From assembly GCA_027075825.1 (NCBI GenBank), contig JALSZZ010000181.1, forward strand, positions 1 to 11,066: a stretch of 11,066 nucleotides of DNA, read 5' to 3'. The notes under the pieces were generated by a model, which saw only the letters and a list, made by a program, of their open reading frames with translations, searched no databases and was not told the DNA's origin. A program made the translations under genes and the position numbers. Positions within the stretch are counted from its first letter, which is position 1. Every line of letters begins with the position of its first letter. The DNA comes from Mariprofundaceae bacterium (lineage in GTDB: Bacteria > Pseudomonadota > Zetaproteobacteria > Mariprofundales > Mariprofundaceae). Shown piece by piece: positions 1-6,968 of the stretch.

Positions 1-900
1 GGCGAAGGCAAAGTAATTTGCGCGCTCTCTGGCGGGGTCGATTCATCGGTGGCAGCGGTACTGATTCACGAAGCGATTGGCGATCAGCTAACCTGTGTGT
101 TCGTGAATAATGGCATGTTGCGCCTTGGTGAAGCAGAAAAAGTGCAACAGGTGTTCCGTGACCAGTTTAATATCCGGCTGCAATATGTCGATGCCGAGGC
201 ACGTTTTCTGCGTTTGCTGGAAGGCGTGACCGACCCTGAGGAAAAACGCAAGAAAATTGGCCACGCCTTTATTGATATTTTTGATGAAGCGGCGAAACAG
301 ATGGGCGCAGTGGATTTTCTGGCGCAGGGCACGCTTTATCCTGATGTGATTGAGTCTGTTTCCGTCAAGGGCAAGTCTGCGGTGATTAAATCCCACCACA
401 ATGTGGGGGGCTTGCCGGAAGAAATGCAGATGGCGCTGGTGGAGCCACTGCGGGAGCTGTTCAAGGATGAGGTGCGGGAGCTTGGTCGCGAACTGGGCAT
501 TCCTGAAGATATTATTTCCCGTCAGCCTTTCCCCGGCCCGGGTCTGGCCATTCGTTGCCTTGGCGAAATCAGCAGTGAACGACTGGATGTTTTGCGCAAG
601 GCTGATGCCATCGTGCTGGAAGAAATCAAATCAGCAGGCTTGTATCAGCAAATCTGGCAGAGTTTTGCCGTCTTGCTGCCGGTGAAATCGGTGGGAGTCA
701 TGGGTGATGAGCGCACGTATGAATCCTGCATTGCCATTCGGGCCGTTGAATCGCTTGATGGCATGACAGCAGATTTTGCGCATCTTCCGCATGAATTGTT
801 GTCACGCATATCCAACCGGATTATTAATGAAGTCAAGGGGGTGAACAGGGTGGTTTATGATGTCACCTCCAAGCCCCCCGGAACCATTGAATGGGAGTAA
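1..900 (+). CDS. guaA: GMP synthase (glutamine-hydrolysing), C-terminal part, 5' truncated
   Basis: GuaA aminates XMP to GMP in the cytoplasm, using ATP and ammonia from glutamine; this is the last step of guanine nucleotide synthesis. The reading frame is open from base 1, so the gene begins before the window. The 299 residues present are the ATP-pyrophosphatase and dimerisation domains; the class I glutamine amidotransferase domain (about 220 residues in the family) lies outside. The PP-loop SGGVDSS is at residues 10-16. Further GuaA hallmarks are [11 protein letters not shown], the HHNVGGLP stretch, [12 protein letters not shown] and the C-terminal [11 protein letters not shown]. The GTG at 49 falls inside the PP-loop region and is not a start. 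The stop is 5 bases before the next gene, whose ribosome site lies inside guaA, so the two are probably co-transcribed. Identity is near certain. Confidence 0.97.
   Translation, partial: GEGKVICALSGGVDSSVAAVLIHEAIGDQLTCVFVNNGMLRLGEAEKVQQVFRDQFNIRLQYVDAEARFLRLLEGVTDPEEKRKKIGHAFIDIFDEAAKQMGAVDFLAQGTLYPDVIESVSVKGKSAVIKSHHNVGGLPEEMQMALVEPLRELFKDEVRELGRELGIPEDIISRQPFPGPGLAIRCLGEISSERLDVLRKADAIVLEEIKSAGLYQQIWQSFAVLLPVKSVGVMGDERTYESCIAIRAVESLDGMTADFAHLPHELLSRISNRIINEVKGVNRVVYDVTSKPPGTIEWE
893..897 (+). promoter_or_regulatory. Ribosome binding site for the FKBP gene, inside the end of guaA
   Basis: GGGAG lies 8 bases before the ATG at 906 and overlaps the last codons of guaA. It decides the start in favour of 906 rather than the in-frame ATG at 891, which would put five non-signal residues ahead of a clean lipoprotein signal peptide. 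Confidence 0.65.
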
Positions 901-905
901 CACAT

Positions 906-1667
906 ATGAAACAATATCATCTGGCCTTAGGTGCCGCCGTGCTGGCAGCGACCATGCTGACGGCCTGCGATAAACCGGCCAACCCAGGCGGTCACGCGGC
1001 TACACCTGCGACGCAGGATACACCGACCAGGGCTAAAGGCGCTGCATTGAACAGCGAAGAAGATAAACTCAGCTATGCAATTGGCATGGATATCGGCAAT
1101 TCCCTGAAAGGGCTGAATGTCGCGTTTAATCGCGAAGCGCTGTATGCGGCGATCGGTGATCAGCTTGATGGCAAGGATCCGGCAGTCAAGCCGGATGAAG
1201 CGGCTAAAATCAAGCAGGCATTTTTCCAGAAGCGCGCTGAAGAGGCCAACAAGAAGCGGGCGGCAAGCGCTGGAAAAAATGCCGAAGAAGGCAAGAAGTT
1301 TCGTGAGGAATATGCCAGGGGAAAAAACGTGAAAACAACCGCCAGCGGCCTGATGTATGAAGTGCTGAAAGAAGGCGATGGCCCAAGGCCAAAGGCCACC
1401 GATAAAGTGACGGTGAATTATCGTGGTACGCTGATCGACGGCACGGAGTTTGATTCCTCTTACAAACGTGGTCAGCCTGCTACTTTCCCGCTCAATGGCG
1501 TGATCAAAGGCTGGACGGAAGGCGTTCAGCTGATGCGTGTTGGCAGCAAATACAAGTTTGTGTTGCCGCCTGAACTGGCTTATGGTGCCAATGGTGCCGG
1601 ACGTTTGATTGGCCCCAATGCCACGCTGGTCTTTGAGGTTGAACTGCTCTCGATTGAAGGCAAATAA
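906..1667 (+). CDS. FKBP-type peptidyl-prolyl cis-trans isomerase, lipoprotein (FkpA/Mip-like)
   Basis: This is a predicted periplasmic, membrane-anchored folding helper that isomerises X-Pro bonds. The 253 residues begin with a lipoprotein signal peptide (MKQYHLALGAAVLAATMLTAC) whose lipobox LTAC places the acylated cysteine at residue 21. A low-complexity linker follows (about 22-47), then an FKBP_N-type helical dimerisation region (about 48-145, rich in Lys/Glu/Ala) and an FKBP_C catalytic domain (about 160-252). Visible FKBP pocket residues are Y172, F182-D183, V199-I200, W203, Y226 and the FEVELL strand. The usual IPPN before the last strand is IGPN here. Residue +2 after the cysteine is Asp, which in enterobacteria favours inner-membrane retention; whether this holds here is unknown. 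Family and lipoprotein nature are clear; fkpA versus mip naming is not. Confidence 0.93.
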   Translation: MKQYHLALGAAVLAATMLTACDKPANPGGHAATPATQDTPTRAKGAALNSEEDKLSYAIGMDIGNSLKGLNVAFNREALYAAIGDQLDGKDPAVKPDEAAKIKQAFFQKRAEEANKKRAASAGKNAEEGKKFREEYARGKNVKTTASGLMYEVLKEGDGPRPKATDKVTVNYRGTLIDGTEFDSSYKRGQPATFPLNGVIKGWTEGVQLMRVGSKYKFVLPPELAYGANGAGRLIGPNATLVFEVELLSIEGK

Positions 1668-1668
1668 T
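1639..1668 (+). promoter_or_regulatory. Possible sigma70-type promoter overlapping the FKBP stop codon
   Basis: TTGAAC (1639-1644, 4 of 6 to consensus) and AATAAT (1663-1668, 5 of 6) are separated by 18 bases. The start point would fall near 1675, inside the left arm of the terminator hairpin. This could drive the downstream JAMM-TPR-LolB genes, which otherwise have no room for a promoter after the terminator. It is pattern matching only; such matches also arise by chance. Confidence 0.3.
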
Positions 1669-1671
1669 ATC

Positions 1672-1704
1672 ACTGCCTCCGTACCTGGTGCGGGGGCAGT
1701 TTTT
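1672..1704 (+). terminator. Rho-independent terminator after guaA-FKBP
   Basis: ACTGCCTCCG (1672-1681) pairs with CGGGGGCAGT (1691-1700) over 10 base pairs, with one G-U wobble and a 9-base loop. Five T residues follow (1700-1704). It sits 4 bases after the FKBP stop codon, in the right orientation to end the guaA-FKBP transcript. Confidence 0.88.
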
Positions 1705-1717
1705 ACTGGAATCATTC

Positions 1718-2200
1718 ATGCAACGATTTGAAAGCGAGGCTTATCGCGCCGTGATTGATCACGGCAAAGATGCCCGGCATTGTCATCTTCCGGCAAAACT
1801 TGTGCAGCAGATGCGCAAGCAGGCGGAGGCAGGCTACCCGCACGAGATTTGCGGTCTGCTTGTTGGCATAGTCCGTGAACAGGTCTGGTGGGTCAGTGAA
1901 GTGCGTGCTGTCGCCAATCTGAATACTGATCGCGCTGATGACCGTTTTGAGCTTGATCCGCAGGCATATCAGCGCATTGACCGTGAATTGCGCGGCACGG
2001 GAAAGGAAATTATCGGCGTGTATCATTCTCACCCTGATTGTCTGGCGCAGCCTTCGCCAACAGATATGGCGCATGCCTGGGATATGCTGCTGTATCCGAT
2101 TATCAGTGTGCATCAGGGAAAGGCAGATGAAGTGGTATGCTGGGCCTTGAACGCAGAGGGCAAACGTTTTATCCGCATTGATTGTGCTGATGTTCAATAA
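1718..2200 (+). CDS. M67-family JAMM/MPN+ metallopeptidase, stand-alone
   Basis: This is a 160-residue zinc metalloprotease-fold protein. The complete JAMM motif is visible: catalytic Glu43 in HEICGLLVG, then H103-S-H105 followed by seven residues, S113 and D116 (HxHx7SxxD). Bacterial relatives cut isopeptide or C-terminal peptide bonds, for example releasing ubiquitin-like sulfur carriers from adducts; no sulfur carrier or E1-like gene lies nearby, so the substrate here is unknown. About 25 residues (1-25) precede the usual start of the domain. ATG 1718 is chosen over the GTG at 1688, which lies within the terminator; GTG 1751 is another possible start. The ribosome site is weak. There is no signal peptide, so it is probably cytoplasmic. 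Its 3' end overlaps the next gene if that begins at 2190, suggesting translational coupling. Confidence 0.88.
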   Translation: MQRFESEAYRAVIDHGKDARHCHLPAKLVQQMRKQAEAGYPHEICGLLVGIVREQVWWVSEVRAVANLNTDRADDRFELDPQAYQRIDRELRGTGKEIIGVYHSHPDCLAQPSPTDMAHAWDMLLYPIISVHQGKADEVVCWALNAEGKRFIRIDCADVQ

Positions 2201-4004
2201 AATGTTCATGTATCGCCTTGTGCTGATGCTGCTGGTCAGTGGTCTTGCCGCCTGTGTTCCTCCACATCATGCCTCATCCACAAAAGCAGGCGTGGCCAGC
2301 AAGAGTAAAAAAACCACAACTGTTGCTGTGGCGCAGAAGACGGCCAGCTTCAAACAGATGCTGAGTCAGAAGTCAGACGATTTTTTGTATATGGCCGGGC
2401 GCGCTGCAATTGAAGATGGCAATATCCCCCTGGCGATCAGCTTTCTTTCCACGCTGGCCTCGCGCTCGCTGGCCGTTGCGCCGCGTCTGGAACTGGCACA
2501 GCTATATGTGAAAATCCATCGGGCCAAAGAAGCAGCGGCAGTATTGCAGCCCTTGCAGGCAGATGCAGCAAGCATGCAGGCCATGTCGAACGATGAACGC
2601 ATGCAGTTACAACAACTGTATGCCGTCGTGCTTCAGCAACAGCAAAAAACAGGCGAAGCAGAGGTCTTGCTGCGCAGTTTGTTAAAGCAACATCCGAAGC
2701 AGGTGGCTGTGCGGGTACAACTGGCCCGGTTGCTGATGCAACAGGGTAAGCTAAAAGAGGCTGGAAGACTGGCCCGGGCCGGGCTGAAAGCGGAGGAAGC
2801 CGTACCTCTGTTGCAATTAATGGTTGATATTTCCCTGCAACAAAAGATGAATCGTCAGGCGCTGCAATATATCAGACGTTTACGCGCGGTACAGCCGGAT
2901 AGTGGTCAGGCGGTGATTCTTCATGCTGTGTTACTGACGCGGCAAGGCAAGGCGAACAAGGCAGAGAAGATGCTGAGAGCGTTTATTGCCGGGCATCCCT
3001 CAGCTATTGGGGTCGCCAATCACCTTGGTCGCCTGCTGATTGCGCAAAAGCGTCTGAATGAGGCGGTTAAGCTGTACCGTGGCATGCTCCGGCACGGTGA
3101 GGCCATGAGTCAGATCTACGCCATGCTGGGTATGCTGTATTATGAGCAAAAGCAATTTGCTCAGGCTGCCGATGCTTTCAGGGAGGCTTTACGACTGGAG
3201 CCGGAGAATAACGAGTTTCGCTTTCATCTGGCGATCAATCTGGATATGCTCAATCGCACCGATGAAGCGCTGGCGTTTTATCAGGATGTGCCACCGGAAA
3301 GCGAGCGTTATGCCGCAAGTCAGATGCGCATGGCAGCGATCAGCATGCAGCGTGACGATCTTGCCCGCGCTGAACATATTTTGCAGGGCCTGTTGGAGAA
3401 AAAGCCGGATACAGGCGATGCCTGGGGCATGTTGGCGGCGGTGTATTTGCAGCGCAATGCCTATCGTTTGTTGCTCGATCGTACCGAGCCTGCGCTCAAA
3501 CTGAAGAAAATCCCCCGCTCGTTGCTGATCAATCGCGCTATTGCTTATGATCATTTCAAGGAATATCAACACCTTGAGCAAAGCATTCAGTTGCTTCTGA
3601 AGCATTACCCGGATGATCCGGAAGCGCTTAATTTTATTGGCTATTCGCTTGCTGAACGCGGTATTCGTCTGGCTGAAGCCAAGGCCTGGGTGGAGAAGGC
3701 GCTGAAGCTGCGTCCTGATAATGGCTTTTATCTGGATTCGCTGGCGTGGGTTTATTATCAGCAGGGCGATTACCAACAGGCCGAAAAAACGCAGCGTCAG
3801 GCCCTGCAGAAAGTGGGCCGCGTTGATCCCGTGATGTATGAGCATCTGGGGGATATTTTATGGCGACAGGGAAAGCATGAGCTGGCGCGTCAGCACTGGC
3901 AGCAGGCTCTGGAGAAATTGCAGGCAGGCGATGGCATCAGTATCGGTTCAGCAAACCAGGAAGAACTGAGTAAAAAAATCGCTGAAGGATTGCCTGCCCG
4001 TTGA
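2190..4004 (+). CDS. TPR-repeat lipoprotein (neighbour of LolB)
   Basis: This is a roughly 604-residue protein, largely built of tetratricopeptide repeats. The N-terminus is a lipoprotein signal: hydrophobic stretch then LAAC, with the acylated Cys at residue 22. A short Lys/Thr/Ser-rich linker follows, then helical repeats from about residue 50 to 585. Clear TPR units start near residue 306 (LGMLYYEQKQFAQAADAFREAL region) and at about 477-580, where the well-conserved C-terminal block (FIGYSLAERG, YLDSLAWVYYQQGDY, HLGDILWRQGKHELA) lies. Starts at TTG 2178, ATG 2190, 2202 and 2208 are all possible and none has a good ribosome site. I favour 2190, which gives Lys4 and Arg9 before the hydrophobic core and overlaps the preceding stop. 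A TPR gene directly before lolB is a known gammaproteobacterial arrangement (as in Pseudomonas). It is likely a scaffold in the periplasm; the partner is unknown. Confidence 0.85.
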   Translation: MFNKMFMYRLVLMLLVSGLAACVPPHHASSTKAGVASKSKKTTTVAVAQKTASFKQMLSQKSDDFLYMAGRAAIEDGNIPLAISFLSTLASRSLAVAPRLELAQLYVKIHRAKEAAAVLQPLQADAASMQAMSNDERMQLQQLYAVVLQQQQKTGEAEVLLRSLLKQHPKQVAVRVQLARLLMQQGKLKEAGRLARAGLKAEEAVPLLQLMVDISLQQKMNRQALQYIRRLRAVQPDSGQAVILHAVLLTRQGKANKAEKMLRAFIAGHPSAIGVANHLGRLLIAQKRLNEAVKLYRGMLRHGEAMSQIYAMLGMLYYEQKQFAQAADAFREALRLEPENNEFRFHLAINLDMLNRTDEALAFYQDVPPESERYAASQMRMAAISMQRDDLARAEHILQGLLEKKPDTGDAWGMLAAVYLQRNAYRLLLDRTEPALKLKKIPRSLLINRAIAYDHFKEYQHLEQSIQLLLKHYPDDPEALNFIGYSLAERGIRLAEAKAWVEKALKLRPDNGFYLDSLAWVYYQQGDYQQAEKTQRQALQKVGRVDPVMYEHLGDILWRQGKHELARQHWQQALEKLQAGDGISIGSANQEELSKKIAEGLPAR

Positions 4005-4537
4005 AAACAATGCTTGCCAGTCTGTTGCTGGCGCTGGTCATGGCAGGTTGCATGCCAAAGCATACAGGCGCTGGCGGACAGCCGCCGGTGATTGGTCCCT
4101 ATGATGCGTTCAATGCCCGTCTGCTGGTGATGGAGCCAGAACATCGCTGGCAGGTGATGCTGCGTTGGTCAGGTCAGGCGCATCAGGGCGAGGCACGTCT
4201 GAACCATGCCGCCAGTGGGCGTGTGTTGCGCATACGCTGGCAGGATCAGTTTATCGCGGTTCTGGATAATCGGGTGAAGCCAGTTGGCTGGCGCGGTATT
4301 ACAGCGGAGGATATGGCTAAACGCGGGCTGGTGATTCCGCCATCACAATTGGCGGCTATTTTTCACAATCATATTCCCCGTGAGTTTCATTACATCGGCA
4401 AGGGGCAGTGGAAGGGCAGCGGCATATTTCAGGGTGTGCGCATGCTTTGGAAGCCATCGCGACAACAGTTGACTATTTCCGATATTGCCCATGGTCGTGA
4501 GGCACGTTTTATCATCCTTGATAAGTCCGGCAAGTGA
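4001..4537 (+). CDS. lolB: LolB-like outer-membrane lipoprotein receptor
   Basis: LolB takes lipoproteins from the carrier LolA and inserts them in the outer membrane. This 178-residue protein has the right size, a lipoprotein signal ending at Cys17 (VMAGC), and a beta-rich body: FNARLLV, WQVMLRW, GEARLNH, then a late VIPPSQLAAIFHNHIPREF segment resembling the LolB region before the final strands. Overall it is divergent, and the call leans on its position after the TPR gene. The start is taken as TTG 4001, which overlaps the TPR stop as TTGA, has AAGGA 11 bases upstream, and supplies Lys2 for the signal peptide. The ATG at 4010 would leave no positive charge. ispE, commonly next after lolB, is absent; a convergent gene follows. 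It could instead be another DUF-type outer-membrane lipoprotein. Confidence 0.6.
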   Translation: MKTMLASLLLALVMAGCMPKHTGAGGQPPVIGPYDAFNARLLVMEPEHRWQVMLRWSGQAHQGEARLNHAASGRVLRIRWQDQFIAVLDNRVKPVGWRGITAEDMAKRGLVIPPSQLAAIFHNHIPREFHYIGKGQWKGSGIFQGVRMLWKPSRQQLTISDIAHGREARFIILDKSGK

Positions 4538-4553
4538 ACGCCGCCTGTTCACT
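4533..4553. other. Hairpin spanning the convergent stop codons
   Basis: AGTGAAC (4533-4539) and GTTCACT (4547-4553) form a 7-base-pair stem with a 7-base loop. The stem covers the stop codons of both convergent genes. There is no T-run on either side, so it is not a typical intrinsic terminator, though it could slow opposing transcripts. A competing pairing of GCCGCC (4540-4545) with the GGTGGC shortly downstream is also possible. Confidence 0.4.
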
Positions 4554-5286
4554 GCTGTTGTGCGGTGGCTGCATCACTGGCTTTGCTGCGGTGACTGCCC
4601 AAAAGATAAAAGCGCAATACCAGTGCCAGGTTCAGGAATAATGCGGGCAGAAGAAACAACAAGTCAGTACGGTCGGTGGAAATAGCAGGCATATGCCATT
4701 CATAGAAGGTAAAAAGCGCGCCTTGCAGCAGCAACAAGCCTGCAGGTAGCCATGGGCCAAGGAGACGAGCGCCAGGCATGGAAAGAAAGCTTAATGCTGC
4801 AATGCCAAGAGCCAGTGCCAGCATGATGGTGGTAGCTGGCGCTGCTGCTTTCATGTGCTGGCGAATTTCAGCACGCAAGGCGGGAGAATCGGGGTAAGCT
4901 TCAATGACTTCCGCACCGTCGCACATAAAAATCCAGGTTTTTCCCTTCATTTGTTCCAGCGATCTGCCCTGCCATTGCAACGCTTCATCATGTGTTGCCA
5001 CATGGTAATATGGTGTGCCGTAGAGCAGGGGGATAAACATGACGGTGGCCGGTACGTTACCGCGCAGGGACTCAAGGATGGCGATGCTGGCCATTGGCAC
5101 AGCGTAAGCATCGGTTGCAGGTGGTGCCAGACGCACGTTTTCCAGGCGAGCAACGGCAATGCCAATATGATCCATGGCCAGGAGTTCGGTATTGGCGTGG
5201 GGTGGGGCGGCATGCCCGATGCCTGGCAGCAGACTGCATAGCAGACTTATACTCAGTAAATAGCGTATCACAGCCGGTTTCCTCAT
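4549..5286 (-). CDS. Unrecognised exported membrane protein, one N-terminal periplasmic domain and three C-terminal helices
   Basis: I do not recognise this 245-residue protein. It begins with a signal peptide (MRKPAVIRYLLSISLLCSLL then PGIGHA, likely cut after Ala26). A soluble region of about 120 residues follows (about 27-148). It contains a strand pattern ending in ILESLRGNVPATVMF, reminiscent of OB-fold-like exported domains, but this is only a resemblance. Three hydrophobic helices come next at about 152-170, 174-195 and 206-230, then a short basic/polar tail (SHRSKASDAATAQQQ). Positive-inside reasoning places the domain in the periplasm and the tail in the cytoplasm. GAGGA overlapping the kinase stop fits ATG 5286 (4 bases away) better than the adjacent ATG 5289. 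An upstream extension to 5469 is open in this frame but only runs within the kinase gene. Being last after the kinase gene, it may work with it. Confidence 0.72.
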   Translation of the reverse strand: MRKPAVIRYLLSISLLCSLLPGIGHAAPPHANTELLAMDHIGIAVARLENVRLAPPATDAYAVPMASIAILESLRGNVPATVMFIPLLYGTPYYHVATHDEALQWQGRSLEQMKGKTWIFMCDGAEVIEAYPDSPALRAEIRQHMKAAAPATTIMLALALGIAALSFLSMPGARLLGPWLPAGLLLLQGALFTFYEWHMPAISTDRTDLLFLLPALFLNLALVLRFYLLGSHRSKASDAATAQQQ

Positions 5287-5290
5287 CATT

Positions 5291-5295
5291 TCCTC
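5291..5295 (-). promoter_or_regulatory. Ribosome binding site for the unknown membrane protein
   Basis: On the minus strand GAGGA lies 4 bases before ATG 5286 and only 1 base before ATG 5289, and it overlaps the TGA of the kinase gene. It therefore supports 5286 as the start and termination-coupled re-initiation. Confidence 0.6.
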
Positions 5296-6499
5296 ACAAT
5301 TTTTTTCGCAGCGCCTGCGCATTGAGGCGCACGGTAAACTCACTGCCTTCACCAACCACAGAGCGCACAGTAATATCGCCGCCATGGGCATTGACCATGC
5401 GCCGGGACAGCGCCAGACCAAGACCGATGCTTTTTTCGCCAGCCGTCGGTTGTACGGATGTTTTGCCAAAGGTCTGGAACAGTTTATTCTGTTCTTCCTG
5501 TGGAATGCCGGGTCCTTCGTCTTTGACAGACAGCGTAATCATCCCGTTCTGAACATGCAGCCTGACATACACGGTAGTGTTCAGTGGCGAATATTTAACG
5601 GCATTGCTGATCAGATTATCCACCACCTGACGCAGACGGTCGCGGTCAAACACCTGTATTTCTTCATCCACTTCACTTTGCAACAAGACGCGAATATGTT
5701 TGCGACGGGCAACAATATGGTTCAGGTGAACCACTTCTTCCACCAGTTGCATCAGATTGTATTCACCAAGCTTGAGGCTGAGACGGCCTGATTCAATGAC
5801 GCTGACATCAAGTAAATCATTGACCAGACCTAACATGGAATCGGCGGTTTTTCGGATGTTGGCGACCAGTTCATGCTGTTCTTCATTCAGTTCGCCCACC
5901 TCATCTTCGGTGAGAAATTCAGCAAAACAGCGAATGGCGGAGAGTGGGTTGCGCAGATCGTGGGCGGCGATACTGAGGAAGCGGTTTTTGATTTCGTTAA
6001 GTTTTTTAAGCTCACGCTGTTCTTTTTCCAGCGTTTTATTGGCTTGCATCAGCGCCTGCTGATTTTGTTTAAGCTGGAGAAGCATGCGCGTGCGTTGTCT
6101 GATATTTTCATAAGCCTGTGCATGATAGCGCAGACGTGCCCGTAATTCCGCGCTATCGGGCAGTTTGACCAGGTAATCATTGGCACCGAGGGCGAATGCC
6201 TGCGCCTTGATTTCTGCATCTTCTTTGGATGACAGGACAACAATAGGCACATCCCGGGTGGTTTTGTTGACGCGATAAAACTTGACCAGTTGCAGACCAT
6301 CAATATCGGGCATCACCAGATCCTGAAGAATCACATGCGGTCTGATCTCTTCGGCGACTGATAGCGCCTCGCCGCCATCAGCGCAACAATGGAGAAATAA
6401 TTCAGGTATATCAGCCAGTTGTCGGCGCACGGCTTCGTGAATAATCGGTTGATCATCCACCAGTAACACCACATAAGACGTTTTTTGCTCCTCACTCAT
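5294..6499 (-). CDS. Soluble hybrid: N-terminal response-regulator receiver plus histidine kinase
   Basis: This is a 401-residue two-component protein with no membrane segment. Order: receiver domain (about 8-130) with acidic pair D15/D16, phospho-acceptor D60 in ILQDLVMPD, S90 and K112; a Gln/Leu/Lys-rich coiled coil (about 131-172); a HisKA dimerisation domain with H180 in AAHDLRNPLSAI; and a HATPase domain (about 270-395) with N-box LISNAVKYSP (N295, N299), G1 box DEGPGIP (327-333), F box KLFQTF and G2 box GLGLAL. All residues needed for ATP binding and phosphotransfer are present, so it should be active. With the receiver first, it probably takes phosphate or a signal from another kinase and controls its own kinase part. 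The next partner is unknown. ATG 6499 is preferred over 6514 because GAGAGG sits 7 bases upstream. It overlaps the rimI stop by 8 bases. Confidence 0.93.
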   Translation of the reverse strand: MSEEQKTSYVVLLVDDQPIIHEAVRRQLADIPELFLHCCADGGEALSVAEEIRPHVILQDLVMPDIDGLQLVKFYRVNKTTRDVPIVVLSSKEDAEIKAQAFALGANDYLVKLPDSAELRARLRYHAQAYENIRQRTRMLLQLKQNQQALMQANKTLEKEQRELKKLNEIKNRFLSIAAHDLRNPLSAIRCFAEFLTEDEVGELNEEQHELVANIRKTADSMLGLVNDLLDVSVIESGRLSLKLGEYNLMQLVEEVVHLNHIVARRKHIRVLLQSEVDEEIQVFDRDRLRQVVDNLISNAVKYSPLNTTVYVRLHVQNGMITLSVKDEGPGIPQEEQNKLFQTFGKTSVQPTAGEKSIGLGLALSRRMVNAHGGDITVRSVVGEGSEFTVRLNAQALRKKL

Positions 6500-6968
6500 G
6501 GTTATTCCTCTCATGGTTGTCTGTCTGTAACAATCGTTGCATCAATATGGCATCTTCAGTCGCTTGCAATGAACCGGTAGTGTAATAATTTTTTCGGTGG
6601 CCGCACACGACAAAGTCCGCCTTGTGATAAAACCGGCGAGCAGCGATATTGGATGCGCGAACCTCCAGTTGCAAGCTGTTCATACCTGCGCTACTGGTCA
6701 CCAATGCCTGTAACAAGCTGCTGGCAATGCCTTGCCGACGGTGTTGCGGCGCAACAACAAGCTGCATGATGTGAATTTCGTCCAGCACATGGCTGCTTAA
6801 TAAATAACCCGATAATGTATCGTTTTTTACGGCCAGCAACAGATCGAAGCCAGCGGCAAGCGAACTGCGCAGGCTGCGCTCTGACCATGCCTCCGGCAAG
6901 CATTGCCGTGCCAGAGCGCAGACGTTGGTTACATCATCGTTGTTACCACTGACAATGGAATAATTCAT
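6492..6968 (-). CDS. rimI: GNAT-family acetyltransferase, RimI-like (ribosomal protein bS18 N-alpha-acetyltransferase)
   Basis: RimI acetylates the N-terminal alanine of ribosomal protein S18 using acetyl-CoA. The 158-residue protein is GNAT throughout: E64 and the strand IMQLVVAP, the pyrophosphate loop QHRRQGIASSLL (75-86), LEVRASNIAARRFYHKADF (101-119) and the RimI-like HRKNYYTTG...EDAILM ending (124-143). The usual Gly before the Phe in the FYxKxGF motif is Ala here. A polar tail of about 10 residues (QTDNHERNNHE) extends past the fold and overlaps the ribosome site of the following gene. Its start overlaps the folA stop as ATGA. It is not next to tsaB, its frequent neighbour. A related GNAT with another substrate is possible, but RimI is the best fit. 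Confidence 0.8.
   Translation of the reverse strand: MNYSIVSGNNDDVTNVCALARQCLPEAWSERSLRSSLAAGFDLLLAVKNDTLSGYLLSSHVLDEIHIMQLVVAPQHRRQGIASSLLQALVTSSAGMNSLQLEVRASNIAARRFYHKADFVVCGHRKNYYTTGSLQATEDAILMQRLLQTDNHERNNHE
6507..6512 (-). promoter_or_regulatory. Ribosome binding site for the hybrid kinase, inside rimI
   Basis: GAGAGG on the minus strand lies 7 bases before ATG 6499, which fixes the kinase start. It is one of the few strong ribosome sites in this minus-strand gene chain and lies within codons for the non-conserved rimI tail (NHERNNHE). Confidence 0.7.

Noticed and set aside
1..48. GTG at 49 as the start of a short guaA
   Set aside because: The frame is open to base 1 and the ATP-binding SGGVDSS motif is encoded across that codon, so the gene is simply cut by the window edge.
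1131..1667. IGPN instead of IPPN in the FKBP domain as a sign of an inactive isomerase
   Set aside because: IGPN variants are familiar in this family, and the other pocket residues (Tyr, Phe-Asp, Val-Ile, Trp) are intact.
927..1715. Long antisense open frame (262 codons) across the FKBP gene
   Set aside because: It mirrors the codon pattern of a clearly identified gene, runs through the terminator and has no recognisable domain or ribosome site.
3189..3845. 218-codon minus-strand open frame opposite the TPR gene
   Set aside because: It is a shadow of the TPR repeats; no start signal and no coherent domain.
5290..5469. N-terminal extension of the unknown membrane protein to an upstream start
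   Set aside because: It lies in another frame of the kinase HATPase domain; a good ribosome site and signal peptide begin at 5286.
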